Assembly (NCBI GenBank): GCA_020137815.1
Contig: CM035353.1
Location: 1,575,459-1,639,458 of the forward strand
Direction: 5' to 3'
Source: Hormiphora californensis
Taxonomy: Eukaryota > Ctenophora > Tentaculata > Cydippida > Pleurobrachiidae
Length of the DNA: 64,000 nt
Shown here: positions 52,873 to 64,000 of the stretch, piece by piece
Layout: each line of letters begins with the position of its first letter
How positions within the stretch are numbered: position 1 is the first letter of the stretch
Notes under the pieces: model-generated
What the model was told of the DNA's origin: nothing
The model's input: only the letters and a program-made list of their open reading frames with translations
Database searches by the model: none
Program-made: the position numbers and the translations under genes

Positions 52873-55397
52873 CAATTTTATTTAAACACTGCGGTATATC
52901 AGTTGACCATGATAGATCATCCTGACAGGTCAGAGTTGCACTTCCCGTTAGGATATGGTAGGCAGCACACTTGATGGTGACAGTTGTCCCTGTTGGTGAG
53001 GCAGGCCAGCTTCCTTGTGTCGATCCATCAACAGTAAAAGTATAACACGCAACTGATATGGGATGGAAATAGTAATGGGTATGAGTTCATTATAGTTCAC
53101 AGGTGATATTATAATTTACAGGTGATATTTTGTGGAAAGCTTGGGTACACGTTGTAGTTCATTGTAGTTGAACCAGCTTGTGTGATATAACACTAAACCC
53201 ACGTGATGTGCAGTAGAAGTGTTTCGAATTAAATTGAGACCCTAACCTGCTCTGTAGAAGTCAGATGCTGTGTCAGAACCGCCAAACTTGATCTCCTCCA
53301 CAACATCACCACCCCAAATGACACAGTTGCTATCTGAACTATCTGCGAACAGGTAGTTCAGCACCTCCACACCATTACATGTGATGATGTGGGCGGTCTC
53401 TGTTTTGGTGATCGTCCAGGTCTTATCCACGTCTACCGGGGGTTGCACTGGCAGGTCTATGTAGCCGGTGCAGTAGCCTATCAAATATTGCATTGGGGAG
53501 GAGAACTGCACAATTACATCGGCGATATAGTTGCTGTCCTTGTCGTACATGTCCACCTTGATCCTAGTATCATCACTGCCCAGTGTAGAGTCCGTCTTTA
53601 TCTGGAGTGGTATTGCCTCCAGGTTGAAGGGTATCTTCACTTGGCTCAATACAGCTTTCCAGTCTGAAATAATACAAATACAAACTTACCACTATAAGTA
53701 AATTTGCCACAAGTTGTATTATCTGAAAATTACTACATCTGGAGTGTAAGTGCAAGAGTGCATTATAGTTCATTATAGTTTACAGGTGATATATGTTATG
53801 GAAAGCTTGGGTAGACGTTGTAGTTCATGGTAGAACCAGCTTGCGTGATATGATGGCGATATGATACTAAGTTTAGTATCATATTCCGATCATATATATA
53901 TGTACAGTACTGCAGTACAGCACGTGGGCGGTGGGTTTAGCTAAACCCACGTGCTGTACAGTACTGCATAAGTTAAGTTGTATGAATAAAATATAGACCC
54001 TTGTCCCATACCTGCTCTGTAAAAGTCAGATGCTGTGTCAGAATCACTGCTAAAGCTGATCTCCTCCACAACATCACCACCCCACCTGGTAACACAGTTG
54101 CTATCTGAACTATCTGCGAACAGGTAGTTCAGCACCTCAACACCATTACATGTGATGATGATCGCGGTCTCTGTTTTGGTCAACGTCCAGATCTTATCCA
54201 CCTCCACTGGGGGTGGTACTGTCAGGTCTAACTTGGTGACGCACCAGCTTATCCTACACTGCATTGGGGAGGAGAACGTCATAATCACTTCGGCGATCTT
54301 GCCGCTGTCTTTGTCGTATATGTTCACATAGATCTTATCATCACTGCCCAGTGCAGAGTCTGTCTTGATCTGGAGAGGTGTTCCCTCCAGGTCCCGGGGT
54401 ATCTTCACATCCCGCTCTACAGCTGTCCAGTCTGAAATACAATAAATATACTAACCAGTAACCATTAAAAATAAACAAGCAAACAAGAGTTGCATTATGT
54501 TTCATAATGCTATGTTTCCCCGTCAACCTTTATTTTCATAACCATCTAATGTGAAGGCGGGACAGACATTTTTCATCATTTATTTGTCACTCAAACTTTT
54601 TGTCACTCAAACTTATTTATCCCTGGGTTCACCGAGTCATGCCGGTGTCGCACTAATTATAGTGTGCAAATGTATGGTGCTCACATGTAGAAATACATGT
54701 GTTCACCACTCATCAGTTGCTGTGTTGTTGAGTCTAACTCAATAGCACCAGTTGTCAGAAATGTCAATTGTGAGGAGCCTGTAAAAGGTTCATGCCTTAC
54801 TCTCGTTTTTTAAGAAACGCTTTAGTAAGAAACTTTTTTATAAGAAACTTTTCAAATGTAAATCACACAATTCAGAGACACCACAACAAAATAGAACACC
54901 CCTAACTTGTTTAGTTTCTTGATAAAGGAGAAATTCTTTTTGTTTTTGGATTGGTTACACCTGTAGTTTCCTAGAAAAAAAGTTTCTTATTTAAAAGAAC
55001 TGTATAGAACAAATCGTTTTGTTTTAGTAGCACTAAGTTGCACGCCACATTGCACGCCATGACGCCACATTGCACGCTACATTGCGGCATTGCGCACCAC
55101 ACATTTCCTGTTTGTTTTTGTGTGAACGGCTCTAGTGAACGGCTCCGGGTGAATAAATTTACCACAAATTTTACAAACTTAAAACTAAACTAAATTTTAC
55201 GTGTTAGCACAAGAGCATTGAATTTAATTCCTCCTACCAGCTGAGCGTTCTCAGTATCAATGATTAGTTGCGGGTGCTCTGATCCCAAAATAAAAGTAAA
55301 AAGCATAAAAATTTATTTGTTACGTGATATTATGTGACGAACCTGTGAGAACAACTGTTCCACACAAGGCAGCTGTAAAGAGAATGAGACGTATCAT
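52873..55397 (-). CDS. Secreted protein with two Methyltransf_FA-like repeats and a sushi/CCP domain (3' end not found)
   Basis: Exons on the minus strand: 55343-55397, 54012-54431, 53247-53663, 52873-53052; all end in phase 1. The first encodes a signal peptide (MIRLILFTAALCGTVVLTG). The next two each encode one repeat of about 139 residues, starting DWTAVERDVKI and DWKAVLSQVKI and sharing QIKTDS.LGSDD, YDKDS, ITCNGVEVLNYLFADSSDS and VVEEI.F..SDTASDFYRA. These resemble the farnesoic acid O-methyltransferase-like domain of invertebrate secreted proteins. The last holds a CCP module with four cysteines (CYTFTVDG, IKCAAYHI, LTCQDDLSW, PQCLN). The final donor points to further exons I could not identify. 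One domain per exon suggests growth by exon duplication. Likely a recognition or adhesion role; inferred. Confidence 0.85.
53917..53958. repeat. Palindrome in an intron of the sushi-domain gene
   Basis: CAGCACGTGGGCGGTGGGTTTAGC region pairs with GCTAAACCCACGTGCTG; stem of 17 bases. Confidence 0.8.
54440..55340. other. Intron 1 of the sushi-domain gene, no other gene seen
   Basis: AT-rich sequence with short tandem GCACGCCACATT copies near 55038-55100 and AAGAAACTTTT repeats near 54825. No supported exon. Confidence 0.5.
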
Positions 55398-55524
55398 TTT
55401 CCACACTGACATTTAGCTTAATAAAAGAGGGTGTTAAATAAACTGCTATTACGGTACACAATATATGTATGGTACAAATAAAATGTCTAAGATTTATATT
55501 GCAAGACCTGCATCGAGTTGGCAG

Positions 55525-55985
55525 GTATCTACGATCAGCCATTTTTGAGATACAGTCGAACCCCGATTTAACGGCAGTATAATCTTCCCCCGATATAGAA
55601 AATTAACAATATTTGACCCCGATTTAGCGGACACCCTGATTTAACGGACAAAACCCTTTCCCCCAAGGGTGCCGTTAAATCGGGGTCCGACTGTACATGG
55701 AATTACTCTATCTTTCAAAAAAGCGGGTTTCACAAAACAAGCTCTGTACACTACATCATTGGCAGGAAAGCTTTATACATATACTAAGAATTTCATGCTT
55801 CTCAAAAATGTGGTCCTGAGGTCAAAAATACCTTAATAAAAATCGAGATTTTTCGGCAGTAGCAAAAATATGAATCCTTGCTATCCTTTCATATTTGAGG
55901 TCCATTTTATATGGCCAAACCCTGGTGAAGCCATTTGGTTGGGCAAACGATAATGAAAAACGCCAGCTGTCATGGAGCGAAAATC
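55525..55985. mobile_element. Degenerate half of a fold-back element (61858 family)
   Basis: CAAAAAAGCGGGTTTCAC, TTTGAGGTCCATTTTATATG and GAAAAACGCCAGCTG align in order with the right arm of the 61858-63168 element. It is interrupted by the pogo-like MITE at 55553-55693. Confidence 0.75.
55553..55693. mobile_element. pogo-like MITE, full copy nested in a fold-back arm
   Basis: TA-CAGTCGAACCCCGATTTAA and TTAAATCGGGGTCCGACTG-TA, 141 bp. Rejoining its flanks at TA restores alignment with the fold-back element, confirming TA target duplication. Confidence 0.85.
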
Positions 55986-56138
55986 TGCCGAAAAGAGAGT
56001 AAGGTGACATTCAATATTCGCCACAATGGTGCCATTTTGGTGTCAATGTGGCGCCATTTTGGCGTTACACAGCAAGTGCCAAACTGTGGCACCACGTGGC
56101 GGACGACCTAAAATACTATACTACCGGCTGCGGGGGTT

Positions 56139-56205
56139 GGTTACGAAGTCACCCCTTTTATTGCATACAGGAGCTATTATAACGGAGGGGTAATTTCATT
56201 ACCAA
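56139..56205. repeat. Small inverted repeat (GTTACGAA family)
   Basis: GGTTACGAAGTCACCCC and GGGGTAATTTCATTACC; similar ends to 39885-40045. Confidence 0.45.
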
Positions 56206-56539
56206 CTGTGGGGGATATACAGTATATGAGTGGAGACGTTTGAGAGTCACTCATCAGTTTTTTAGCATATTTGGCCATGAGGGTGTACGAGTTTTACAAT
56301 ATAATATGAAAAATAATGAACGATCCAATTTTATTGAACGAAAGATGACATTGATTTCAATTCAAAGGGCTGCTGAGAAATTCAGTTCAAGTGAAGATTC
56401 TGCTGCTGGAAATAATTGTTGAGATTGAGCTCTTGCCTAGCAGTGTTATATACGCGTTTGTACGTGTCCCCATTATCAGACCACGTGATAGCTGCTATTC
56501 AGTATTCTTGGAAAGAAACTTTCCATTGAAACTCACCAT

Positions 56540-56571
56540 AGAGAAAACGAGACAGAGAGAAGGAGGAAGAG

Positions 56572-56616
<45 letters not shown>

Positions 56617-57480
56617 GAGAAGATGCGAGAGAGAGAGAGAGAGAAGCAGAGAGGGGAAGAGAGAGAGGGAGAAAACAGAGCGAGAGAGAGAGAGAGAGAG
56701 AGAGCGAGAGAAGAGAGAGCTATCCTTCTATGTATAACAATACACCTGTATGAATCATCCTTCCTTTTTCCATTAGCAAGCATTAATATTTTCTCTCTCT
56801 ATTTTCCTCGCCTCCGCCCACAGTCCACGGTTGGTGGGGAGAGGAGAGGTGTGGGGTTCGAGGCCGTACGATTATTAACCAATACCTGTATGATCATCTT
56901 CCTTTCCCCATCAGCAAGGCAATCTTTCGTATCTCTTTCTCGGCCTCTGCAACAGTCCACGGTGATGTTAGAGGAGGGTGGGGTTCGAGGCGCGGACGAT
57001 TATTAACAATACCATGTTATGCTCATCTTCTTTCCCCATTAGCATCTTTCTTATAGAAAGATGGAGAGGAGGAGATGAGAGGAGACAGAGAGAGAAGAGA
57101 TGAGTCGGAGAGAGAAGTACGCAACATGGATCGTAGAAGAAATGAGAAGGAGGAGTCCGAGAGGCATCCCGAGGAGGGAGACGCAGAGAGAGGAGAGTGA
57201 GAGCGATGAGGAGAGACGAGACGAGGCGAGAGAGGGTGGAGAGGAGAGAGCGAGAGAGAGAGAGAGAGAGAGAAGGAGAGAGGAGATGAGAGAGAGAGAG
57301 AGAGAGGAGAGACAGAGAGCGAGAGGAGAAGACGACCAGAGAGGCAAGAGAGGGACAGAGAGAGAGGACAGAGAAGAGAAACAGAGAAGAGACAGAGGGC
57401 CACCACCTACTGCGGTTTCCCAGGGCAACAAAAAGGGTACACGGAGTTCCCTTCCCCTTTCCCCTGCTCGATTCTCAAAC
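56540..57480. repeat. (GA)n tracts and a three-fold 110-bp repeat
   Basis: Purine tracts at 56540-56720 and 57060-57400. Between them, three tandem units start TCATCCTTCCTTTTTCCATT, TCATCTTCCTTTCCCCATCA and TCATCTTCTTTCCCCATTAG; two carry CAGTCCACGGT and GGTTCGAGGC. The RE-rich and SL-rich ORFs over this stretch are low-complexity artefacts. Confidence 0.85.
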
Positions 57481-57649
57481 TAAGTTCAGTGGGCCGTTGG
57501 CTAACGTGGCTGGTTTGTATCAATAATACGGGAAAAAAATCATAATAATAATAATATAAATTCCGCACTTAATGTAACCGTCCATAACGGACGGGAAAAA
57601 CGTGCAAAATATTGGCGATGTTACGCACGAGCATCAGAGCGGTATATTC

Positions 57650-59088
57650 CTAGGAGCTATAATATCGCACACGAACAACTCTGGTTGAAAAAAAAATATT
57701 GAAAAACCAAATTAAATGGATTTTTAAAAGGGGGAAATAAAAAGGTCCCATAAACCCCTTTAAAAAGTAAAAAAAAAACACAAAAAAATCTTCTTGGTAG
57801 GGGGGCCCCACAGTGTATCATCGCCAAAATATTACTTCCTACCCCGCCTTCTCCGTTAGGTTTTTGGGAAAAAAAGGGACCTTCCAGCCAGGGGGACCCC
57901 CAATGCCCCTTTATTTTAACCCCTAACATTCCTATTCTAATCTCACCCCCCCAACATTAAAGGGGCCCCCATCCAAACGGCCCCGTTTTTTTCAGGGGGA
58001 TGGGGTTCCAAGCCTTTATTGAGATATTTATTTTTTTAATTTAATTTTTTTATAATTTAGGTGATGCAGGGCATGTCCAGATAATAAAGTCAATCTCCCC
58101 CTGCTCTTCCCTTCCAAAATTAGATTTGGATTCAGAAAGGGGGGATTCCAGACGTATTTTTTTTCACGTACAAAAAGCGACTGGGTATAGGCGAGCGGGC
58201 CCCCTCAGGATATTACACAGAGTTATTGGGCGCTTGCCAGCGCTATGATTAGATGTTATGTTTTAACAAATAATTATATGCGTATCTGCCGTCGCGGGGT
58301 ACAGTGAGAGAGGGTCGAGATGGAAAGTGTTGTGAGATTACCGATTTTTTTGATATACCTTAAAAAGGGGGTTATTTTTTGCTCAAAGCGATGAAAAAAA
58401 AAACCCTTTTATTTCAGGTTCATACAATGGCAAATGCTCAAATCCCCCGGGGTGGCGATTAGATTTTTATAACGTTGTTACAACATACGTTCCCTTCGGG
58501 GAAAGGGTTTGAAATTTTTTTTAATAGATGTCCGATTTAGAGAAAAATTTAGCCGCATGTGCCCTAATTTGGTGTTGATATTTCTGTAAACTAATATTTT
58601 TACAGGGACCCTCGGTATCATCAATGTTAAAGATTTGTACGTAGTACCGATCAAAGATAGGGGGTTTTTGGGAAACCCAAAGGCCATGTTTAAAGGTAGG
58701 TATATGATGTGGTGATGGGAACACCGTGTGAAAACTGAGAGGCCTTTTGACTGAGGGAAAGGGACTGCTGCTGTACTTTGGGGGGGGGGGGGGGGATTTT
58801 TTCCAACCTTTCTAAATTCTGTAAAATATATCAGAATCTCAAGTTTTGCCTGAAAAAAAGGGAAAAAGCGGGGGGCTTATACGATCATTATTCAAAGTCC
58901 CGGTTGAATTTAATAAAAGAACAACGTTGAGAAAATAAAATTTAAAATTGCGGGACGAAGGGAGGATATTTTTATTCAGTACCGTCAAAATGCAAGATAA
59001 AGTAGGGAAATCTGCCCAGGAAAAAAAAGGGGAAAGAAAACCTTTATTACCATAATAATCCCGTTTATTCAGGGGGGTTTTAGGGGGC

Positions 59089-59131
<43 letters not shown>

Positions 59132-59880
59132 TTTGGAACACCAAAAATTTTTTACCCCGGGGTGGCCCTCCCCAGGGGTGTTGGGGTGGGGGGGGCCCAC
59201 CCCCCCCCCAACCCCGTGGGGGGGCCCACCCCTGCGCGCCTATCATCTAAAAATCTAGGGATTCAATGCTATTTTTAAACCTAACTATTTTTTAAATCCT
59301 AAACACTGAAAATGGCAAAAACCCCGAACACCTGTTTTTTGTAGTGGGGGGGCACTTTCTAGAGTGCCCATTCACCACTCATTTCCCTCTCGATACGAAA
59401 CCGCTTACGCCGCAGAGATGGAATCCTTCGCGAGGGTTGGAAAAAAAAGGGGAAACCCTTTTGGGAATACTTAAAAAGTTTCCAGCGTTTCCAAGGTAAC
59501 TAAAATGTTTTTTGGCTTCCGACCTCAGCTGCCTTCAATGTGAATTATTAAAATTTACCGAAAAAAGGGGGAGCTGAACCCCCGTGAAACTAGCCAAGAC
59601 TTTTTTTTGCGCGCCCTAATCATGAAAGTTTACAAGTAGCACTTTGTTACATTCCAAACTAAAAGCCCCTCCTTTTGGTTAAAATTACCCCCCCCCGCAG
59701 CTCCAGAAATCGTAACCAATTTAGTCCCCCCCCGATTCAGATGCAGTGGGGGAAGAGTGCCGAGGGGGACACCGGTGAAATTTTGGGGGGCAGATATGAC
59801 CTTCCACGGATACCGGCCGCTTTGTACTGGACCCGGGCATCCAAACTGTTAACAATTAAACTGGAAGATTATTAAACAGT
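57650..59880. other. Poor-quality, homopolymer-inflated stretch without genes
   Basis: Runs such as GGGGGGCCC, AAAAAAA, CCCCCCC and over 40 G at 59090-59130 occur far more often than elsewhere, and no frame stays open with protein-like composition. I read this as unpolished long-read sequence or a misassembly rather than biology. Confidence 0.6.
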
Positions 59881-60462
59881 AGTGTAATATTTAGTAGATA
59901 TAGTAGAGTAGAGTGTAATATTTGGTTTAAATTGAAGTTATTAACTTGTTAGAAATATAGCTATTTTATAATATTTATAAGGTGGTTGTTTGTGTGTGTC
60001 GTCCACCCCTTGCTGAAGTTTTTGAGGCCCAACAGCCGGCCTGATCTAACCTCACTCCTCGCCATTTGATACTAAATACTTGGTGTAAATTTCTGTTTTA
60101 GCTTTGAAGTTAAAAAATTGTTTTCTTTTGGCGATGCAGGTCGTTATTTAGGCTGACTAGATTTGATGACATTTATTACATTATTGGTTATATATGGTAA
60201 TGGTTTAATTATGAATGTTGATGAATCATTCAATGATGACACAGATCGTCAGATTAGTCATCTCTCAGCTTTGGATAGACGGAACGCGCGATGCCTGCCT
60301 AGTTGGATGCTTCGCGCGCTGAATCACAACAGCCAAACTGTATGGAACACGCGGTATTTTCTTATTCTAATTGCAGACGCCCTAGCGCGCGATTGACTTC
60401 GAATTAAATACCGCGCGGCCTCGTTTAAATCTGGGTGTTTCGTGAGTGCTGACAAACGGTTT

Positions 60463-61569
60463 CAGAGGTTGGAAGATGCGATCAGGAACAGACTGATACC
60501 CAAGCTGATAGGAAGACCATGTAGCGATATGGAGAGGAAGATCTTCGCCCTTCCTATCAGAGAGGGAGGACTAGGATTAGATAACCCAGTTGAGACGGCC
60601 CCGATCTTCTACAAAAATTCAGAGCATGTCACTGAGCCACTGGTGTTAAACATACTTGAATTGGATGAAAACAAGAAGACAATCCATGAAGTTGAGAAAG
60701 AAATCGCAGAGAGGAGGCTTGAATGCAGTGTCGAGGAGATGAAGAGACAGAAGGCGCTAAGAGAGGCAGTGTGTAAAGATGAAGAAAAATGGACCAGGAC
60801 ATTTCTTCTAAACATGGAGACGGGAGCTTCGTCTTGGCTCTCTGCCCGGCCTTTGGAGATTTTCAACAGAGAACTATCCAAATCAGAGTTCACAGATGCG
60901 ATGTGCCTCAGGTATGGCTTTGAAATCAACGGCCAGTTCTCTGAATGTGTATGTGGAAAACAGAATGGGGCAGACCATGCCCTGAGCTGTAGCACTGGCG
61001 GGTTTACTATCCTGCGACACAACGAGATTAGAGATACCCTTGCAGATATTATTACCCATGCAGGATACAAGAGTGTTGAAATTGAGAAAGTGTTGCAGCC
61101 AGTTAACCCAGATGACTACCCCCGAAGTGTCAATACAGCACCTGATGCTCGCAGTGACGTGTATGCCATTGGGTTGTGGAGAGGACTACAGGGGGCCCAC
61201 GTGGACGTTGCAGTGTTTCATCCTACTGCACCCAGTTACAGAGGAAAAGACCCAAAATCTCTGTACAAAATGAATGAAAGTCGGAAGAAACGTGATTACC
61301 AACAAAGAATCAGAGAATCGGAGAGAGGGGCTTTCACCCCGTTTGTTATGGCTACTTCCGGAGGTTCCGGACTTGAGGCAGAACGACTAATCAAAAAGCT
61401 CGCTTCACGCATCTCTACCAAACACAAGGATAAATATGCTGAAGTGATTAATTTCCTGAGAACGCGGATACGATTCTGTCTCCTCAGAAGTACTCTGGTC
61501 TCACTCAGGGGCACGAGGAAAAAGTTCACGACTCCACCACCCATTGCAATGTGTGATTTTACTGACTGA
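60463..61569 (+). pseudogene. 5'-truncated R2-like non-LTR retroelement, thumb to endonuclease
   Basis: Open for about 368 codons but without the catalytic reverse transcriptase, which would lie upstream. It begins in the RT thumb region (IRNRLIPKLIGRPCSDMERK, LPIREGGLGLDNP), then GASSWLSARPLEIFN, Cys/His cluster CVCGKQNGADHALSC, RHNEIRDTLADII, DARSDVYAIG...VDVAVFHP (restriction-like nuclease acids) and RTRIRFCLLRSTLVSLRG. GTGAGTGCTGACAAACGGTT flanks both sides (60441 and 61820), a long target duplication, so the ATG at 60442 belongs to the target repeat, not the element. Confidence 0.8.
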
Positions 61570-61625
61570 CTTTTTATTTATAATATTTATTGTTTATTTG
61601 AGTGAGTGATTTTAAGATTTATTTA

Positions 61626-61771
61626 TTACTAACCCCAACACCGGGGGCAAATGATCGAACCCAATGTGAATGAGACTCATCGCGATTAACTCTTCATACG
61701 GTTACCCCCTTTCTCTCTTCGGCAGCTTCTCTTCGGCTGTTGGAAAGTGATGCCAATCGGTGTTGGGGTTA
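61626..61771 (+). repeat. 3' tail repeat of the R2-like element
   Basis: CTAACCCCAACACCGGGGGC to CGGTGTTGGGGTTAG, with inverted 15-base ends; complement of 44159-44321. Confidence 0.8.
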
Positions 61772-61857
61772 GTGAATAGTTTTTTAGGGACAGCGTTAAA
61801 AACTGGGTGTTTCTGGTTTCGTGAGTGCTGACAAACGGTTTTTAGGGTTAGGGCTAA

Positions 61858-63168
61858 TTAAGGGTACACCTGGCGTTTTTCATCATCGAGTGCCCAACCA
61901 AATGACTTCACCAGGGTTTAGGCCATACAAAATGGACCTCAAATATGCAATTTTAGCCCTAAAGTCGAATTCATATTTTTCCTACAGCCTATTTTCAAAG
62001 TGGCGTTTTTTCAATTTTTGTTGAAATTTTTAACCTCAGGACCACTTTTTTTGAGATAGAAACATTAAATTCTTGGAATTTGAAGAGAATATAAAGGTGA
62101 ATAAGCCCAAAGAAGGATTTTTGAAATGGAGCTTATTTCTGGCCATGAGAACGGTTTACTTTTTTGCTTCTTTGACACGCTGGCTGAGAATGTTCCCATG
62201 CTTCATTAGAGATGAAAATCTGGAAATAGTTGCTCAAAACGATTATCTATGTGGCCCAAAAATTTTGGAACTTTCCCGCCAAAGATGTGGTGTACAGAGC
62301 TTTTTTTGTGAAACCCGTCTTTTTGAAAAAGAGGGAAATTCCCTGTATCTCAAAAACGGATGATCGTAGAGACCTGGGACCAAACTTAATCGATTCAGAA
62401 GGTCCGATTTTGGGGGGGTCTTCTGAGAGACATTTTGCTCCTACTCCAACCGATTTTGCTGTAAATGCAAAAAACCAATTCTATGAAAAGGGGAAACAAC
62501 TCTATTCCAGTAGCCTGCTTCGGGCTGATTTCCCCCTTACTTGCTGATACCTTTTTCGCAATTACAGCAAAAACGGTTGGAGTAGGAGCAAAATGTCTCT
62601 CAGAAGACCCCCCCAAAATCGGACCTTCTGAATCGATTAAGCTTGGTCGCAGGTCTCTACGATCATCCGTTTTTGAGATACAGGGAATTTCCCTCTTTTT
62701 CAAAAAGACAGGTTTCACAAAAAAAGCTCTGTACACCACATCTTTGGCGGGAAAGTTCCAAAATTTTTGGGCCACATAGATAATCGTTTTGAGCAACTAT
62801 TTCCAGATTTTCATCTCTAATGAAGCATGGGAACATTCTCAGCCAGCGTGTCAAAGAAGCAAAAAAGTAAACCGTTCTCATGGCCAGAAATAAGCTCCAT
62901 TTCAAAAATCCTTCTTTGGGCTTATTCACCTTTATATTCTCTTGAAATTCCAAGAATTTAATGTTTCTATCTCAAAAAAAGTGGTCCTGAGGTTAAAAAT
63001 TTCAACAAAAATTGAAAAAACGCCACTTTGAAAATAGGCTGTAGGAAAAATATGAATTCGACTTTAGGGCTAAAATTGCATATTTGAGGTCCATTTTGTA
63101 TGGCCTAAACCCTGGTGAAGTCATTTGGTTGGGCACTCGATGATGAAAAACGCCAGGTGTACCCTTAA
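61858..63168. mobile_element. Fold-back element, two 650-bp inverted arms (second family member)
   Basis: TTAAGGGTACACCTGGCGTT at the left and its complement at the right; arms almost identical, meeting near 62510 at GTAGCCTGCTTCGGGCTGA. It shares the first 14 bases and general plan with 36226-37529, although the arms differ. It sits inside an X repeat whose halves (61795-61857, 63169-63500) rejoin across it. Confidence 0.9.
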
Positions 63169-63500
63169 GTAGGGTTTGGGTTGGGGTTAGGCCTTGACAT
63201 TCCCTACCAGATAAACTTTGAATTAGCCAAAACGGTTGATTGGTTTGGCGGTTAGAGCACCTGTAAACAGGCCACGAAACACCTAGATCATAACCGCGCC
63301 CGTGATTTAGGGTTAGGGCTAAAGTAGGGTTTGGGTTGGGGTTAGGCCTTGACATTTCCTATCAGATAAACTTTGATTTAACCAAAACGGTTGAGTGGCC
63401 ACTAGTGGTTTGGCGGTTAGAGTCATTTGAGGGAATCAACTTTTTTTGACAGCGCACACCTGTAAACATGCCACCAAACACCCAGATCGTAACGGCGCCC
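63169..63500. repeat. X repeat, tandemly duplicated, with telomere-like GGGTTAGG blocks
   Basis: GTAGGGTTTGGGTTGGGGTT AGGCCTTGACATT occurs at 63171 and again at 63321, each followed by ATAAACTTTGA and CCAAAACGGTTGA. Confidence 0.8.
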
Positions 63501-63764
63501 GAAGAACGTGTCTGTTTGTCTCATGACATTCACCCAGTCATTCACCCAGGCGGGGAAAACATTTGAGTATAGTCGAACTTCGACATTTTGTCCCGTCTAA
63601 CAGGAGGGCAATATTGACAGTGTCAAATTATTGTAAACAGATTTAATAATAACAGGAGATAACTCTCTCCCTTGCATGCAGATATACTTGTAAACACTGT
63701 GCTGCAGTGTGTCTATTGATTATCTGCACACTATATAACATTAAACCAATAGTAGTGGCATGGA

Positions 63765-64000
63765 ATGGATGCGGATCTCCAAGAACTCTATGACGACGAG
63801 GGTGGGGATTTTTACGATACCCCCAAGGTATCATATAAATATATATTATTACACGTTAATTATATAATAACACACACGTATCCCATACTTTTTGCTACTC
63901 GCCACTATTTTCAGAACTTCTCGCCGGCACCACAGGATACCGCTCACAGCAGTACTCCCCTGCTGAGGACTACTGGAGCAGACCGTGACATTGACAAGAA
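63765..64000 (+). CDS. First two exons of an unrecognised gene (runs off the window)
   Basis: ATG at 63765 begins exon 63765-63827 (21 codons, MDADLQELYDDEGGDFYDTP K, phase 0 donor AAG/GTATCA). The next exon starts at 63915 after TTTTCAG and stays open to the window end: NFSPAPQDTAHSSTPLLRTT then GADRDIDK. The N-terminus is acidic, then Ser/Thr/Pro-rich, suggesting a disordered cytoplasmic or nuclear start. No signal peptide. Not enough sequence to name the family. Confidence 0.6.
   Translation, partial: MDADLQELYDDEGGDFYDTPKVSYKYILLHVNYIITHTYPILFATRHYFQNFSPAPQDTAHSSTPLLRTTGADRDIDK

Noticed and set aside
56391-57483. RERERE/SLSLSL ORFs
   Set aside because: (GA)n low-complexity tracts.

Overview
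This is eukaryotic, animal DNA: single-copy genes with many short exons and GT-AG introns, embedded in dense minisatellites, MITEs and retroelement debris. The gene set (Mi-2/CHD4-type remodeller, DDI1 with UBL and UBA, coatomer zeta, class A GPCR, sushi-domain secreted protein, F-box/LRR protein) indicates a metazoan. Compact introns and the style of the gene families suggest an early-branching invertebrate such as a sponge or cnidarian, but the sequence alone does not fix the species.

Layout. 19-8689 (+): last ten exons of a CHD4/Mi-2 homologue, 624 residues with stop; one of its introns holds a second, unrecognised spliced Q-rich ORF (2005-4059). 9.5-18.3 kb: a 19-bp minisatellite split by an 8.1-kb LTR element with apparently identical 576-bp LTRs, a gag ORF and degenerate internal DNA. 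19852-24051 (+): a seven-exon GPCR. 25187-31227 (-): DDI1. 32266-35670 (-): coatomer zeta (COPZ). 36226-37529: a giant fold-back element. 37882-42817 (-): a ten-exon type II membrane coiled-coil protein of GOLM type, with a small secreted-protein ORF on the opposite strand in one intron. 43-46.7 kb: palindromic MITEs, a 5'-truncated R2-like retroelement tail and other repeats. 47369-48751 (+): an intronless F-box/LRR gene. 48941-50459 (+): the N-terminal half of a Gfo/Idh/MocA oxidoreductase. 52873-55397 (-): a secreted protein with two tandem repeats and a sushi domain. 55.5-63.5 kb: mostly nested repeats, plus a stretch of poor sequence quality at about 57.65-59.9 kb. 63765-64000 (+): the first two exons of an unrecognised gene. 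The host genes share no evident pathway.

The exon models were built by hand from conserved protein sequence, splice consensus and intron phase. The CHD4, DDI1, COPZ, GPCR and GOLM-like models each sum to a whole number of codons.

The most unusual pattern is recurrent. In five independent genes (CHD4, GPCR, DDI1, COPZ, GOLM-like) the 3' splice acceptor together with the first bases of the exon has been tandemly duplicated into the upstream intron, from 2 copies (GPCR, 60 bp, in frame) to about 45 copies (COPZ, mostly 42 bp, in frame). This creates ladders of candidate alternative acceptors.
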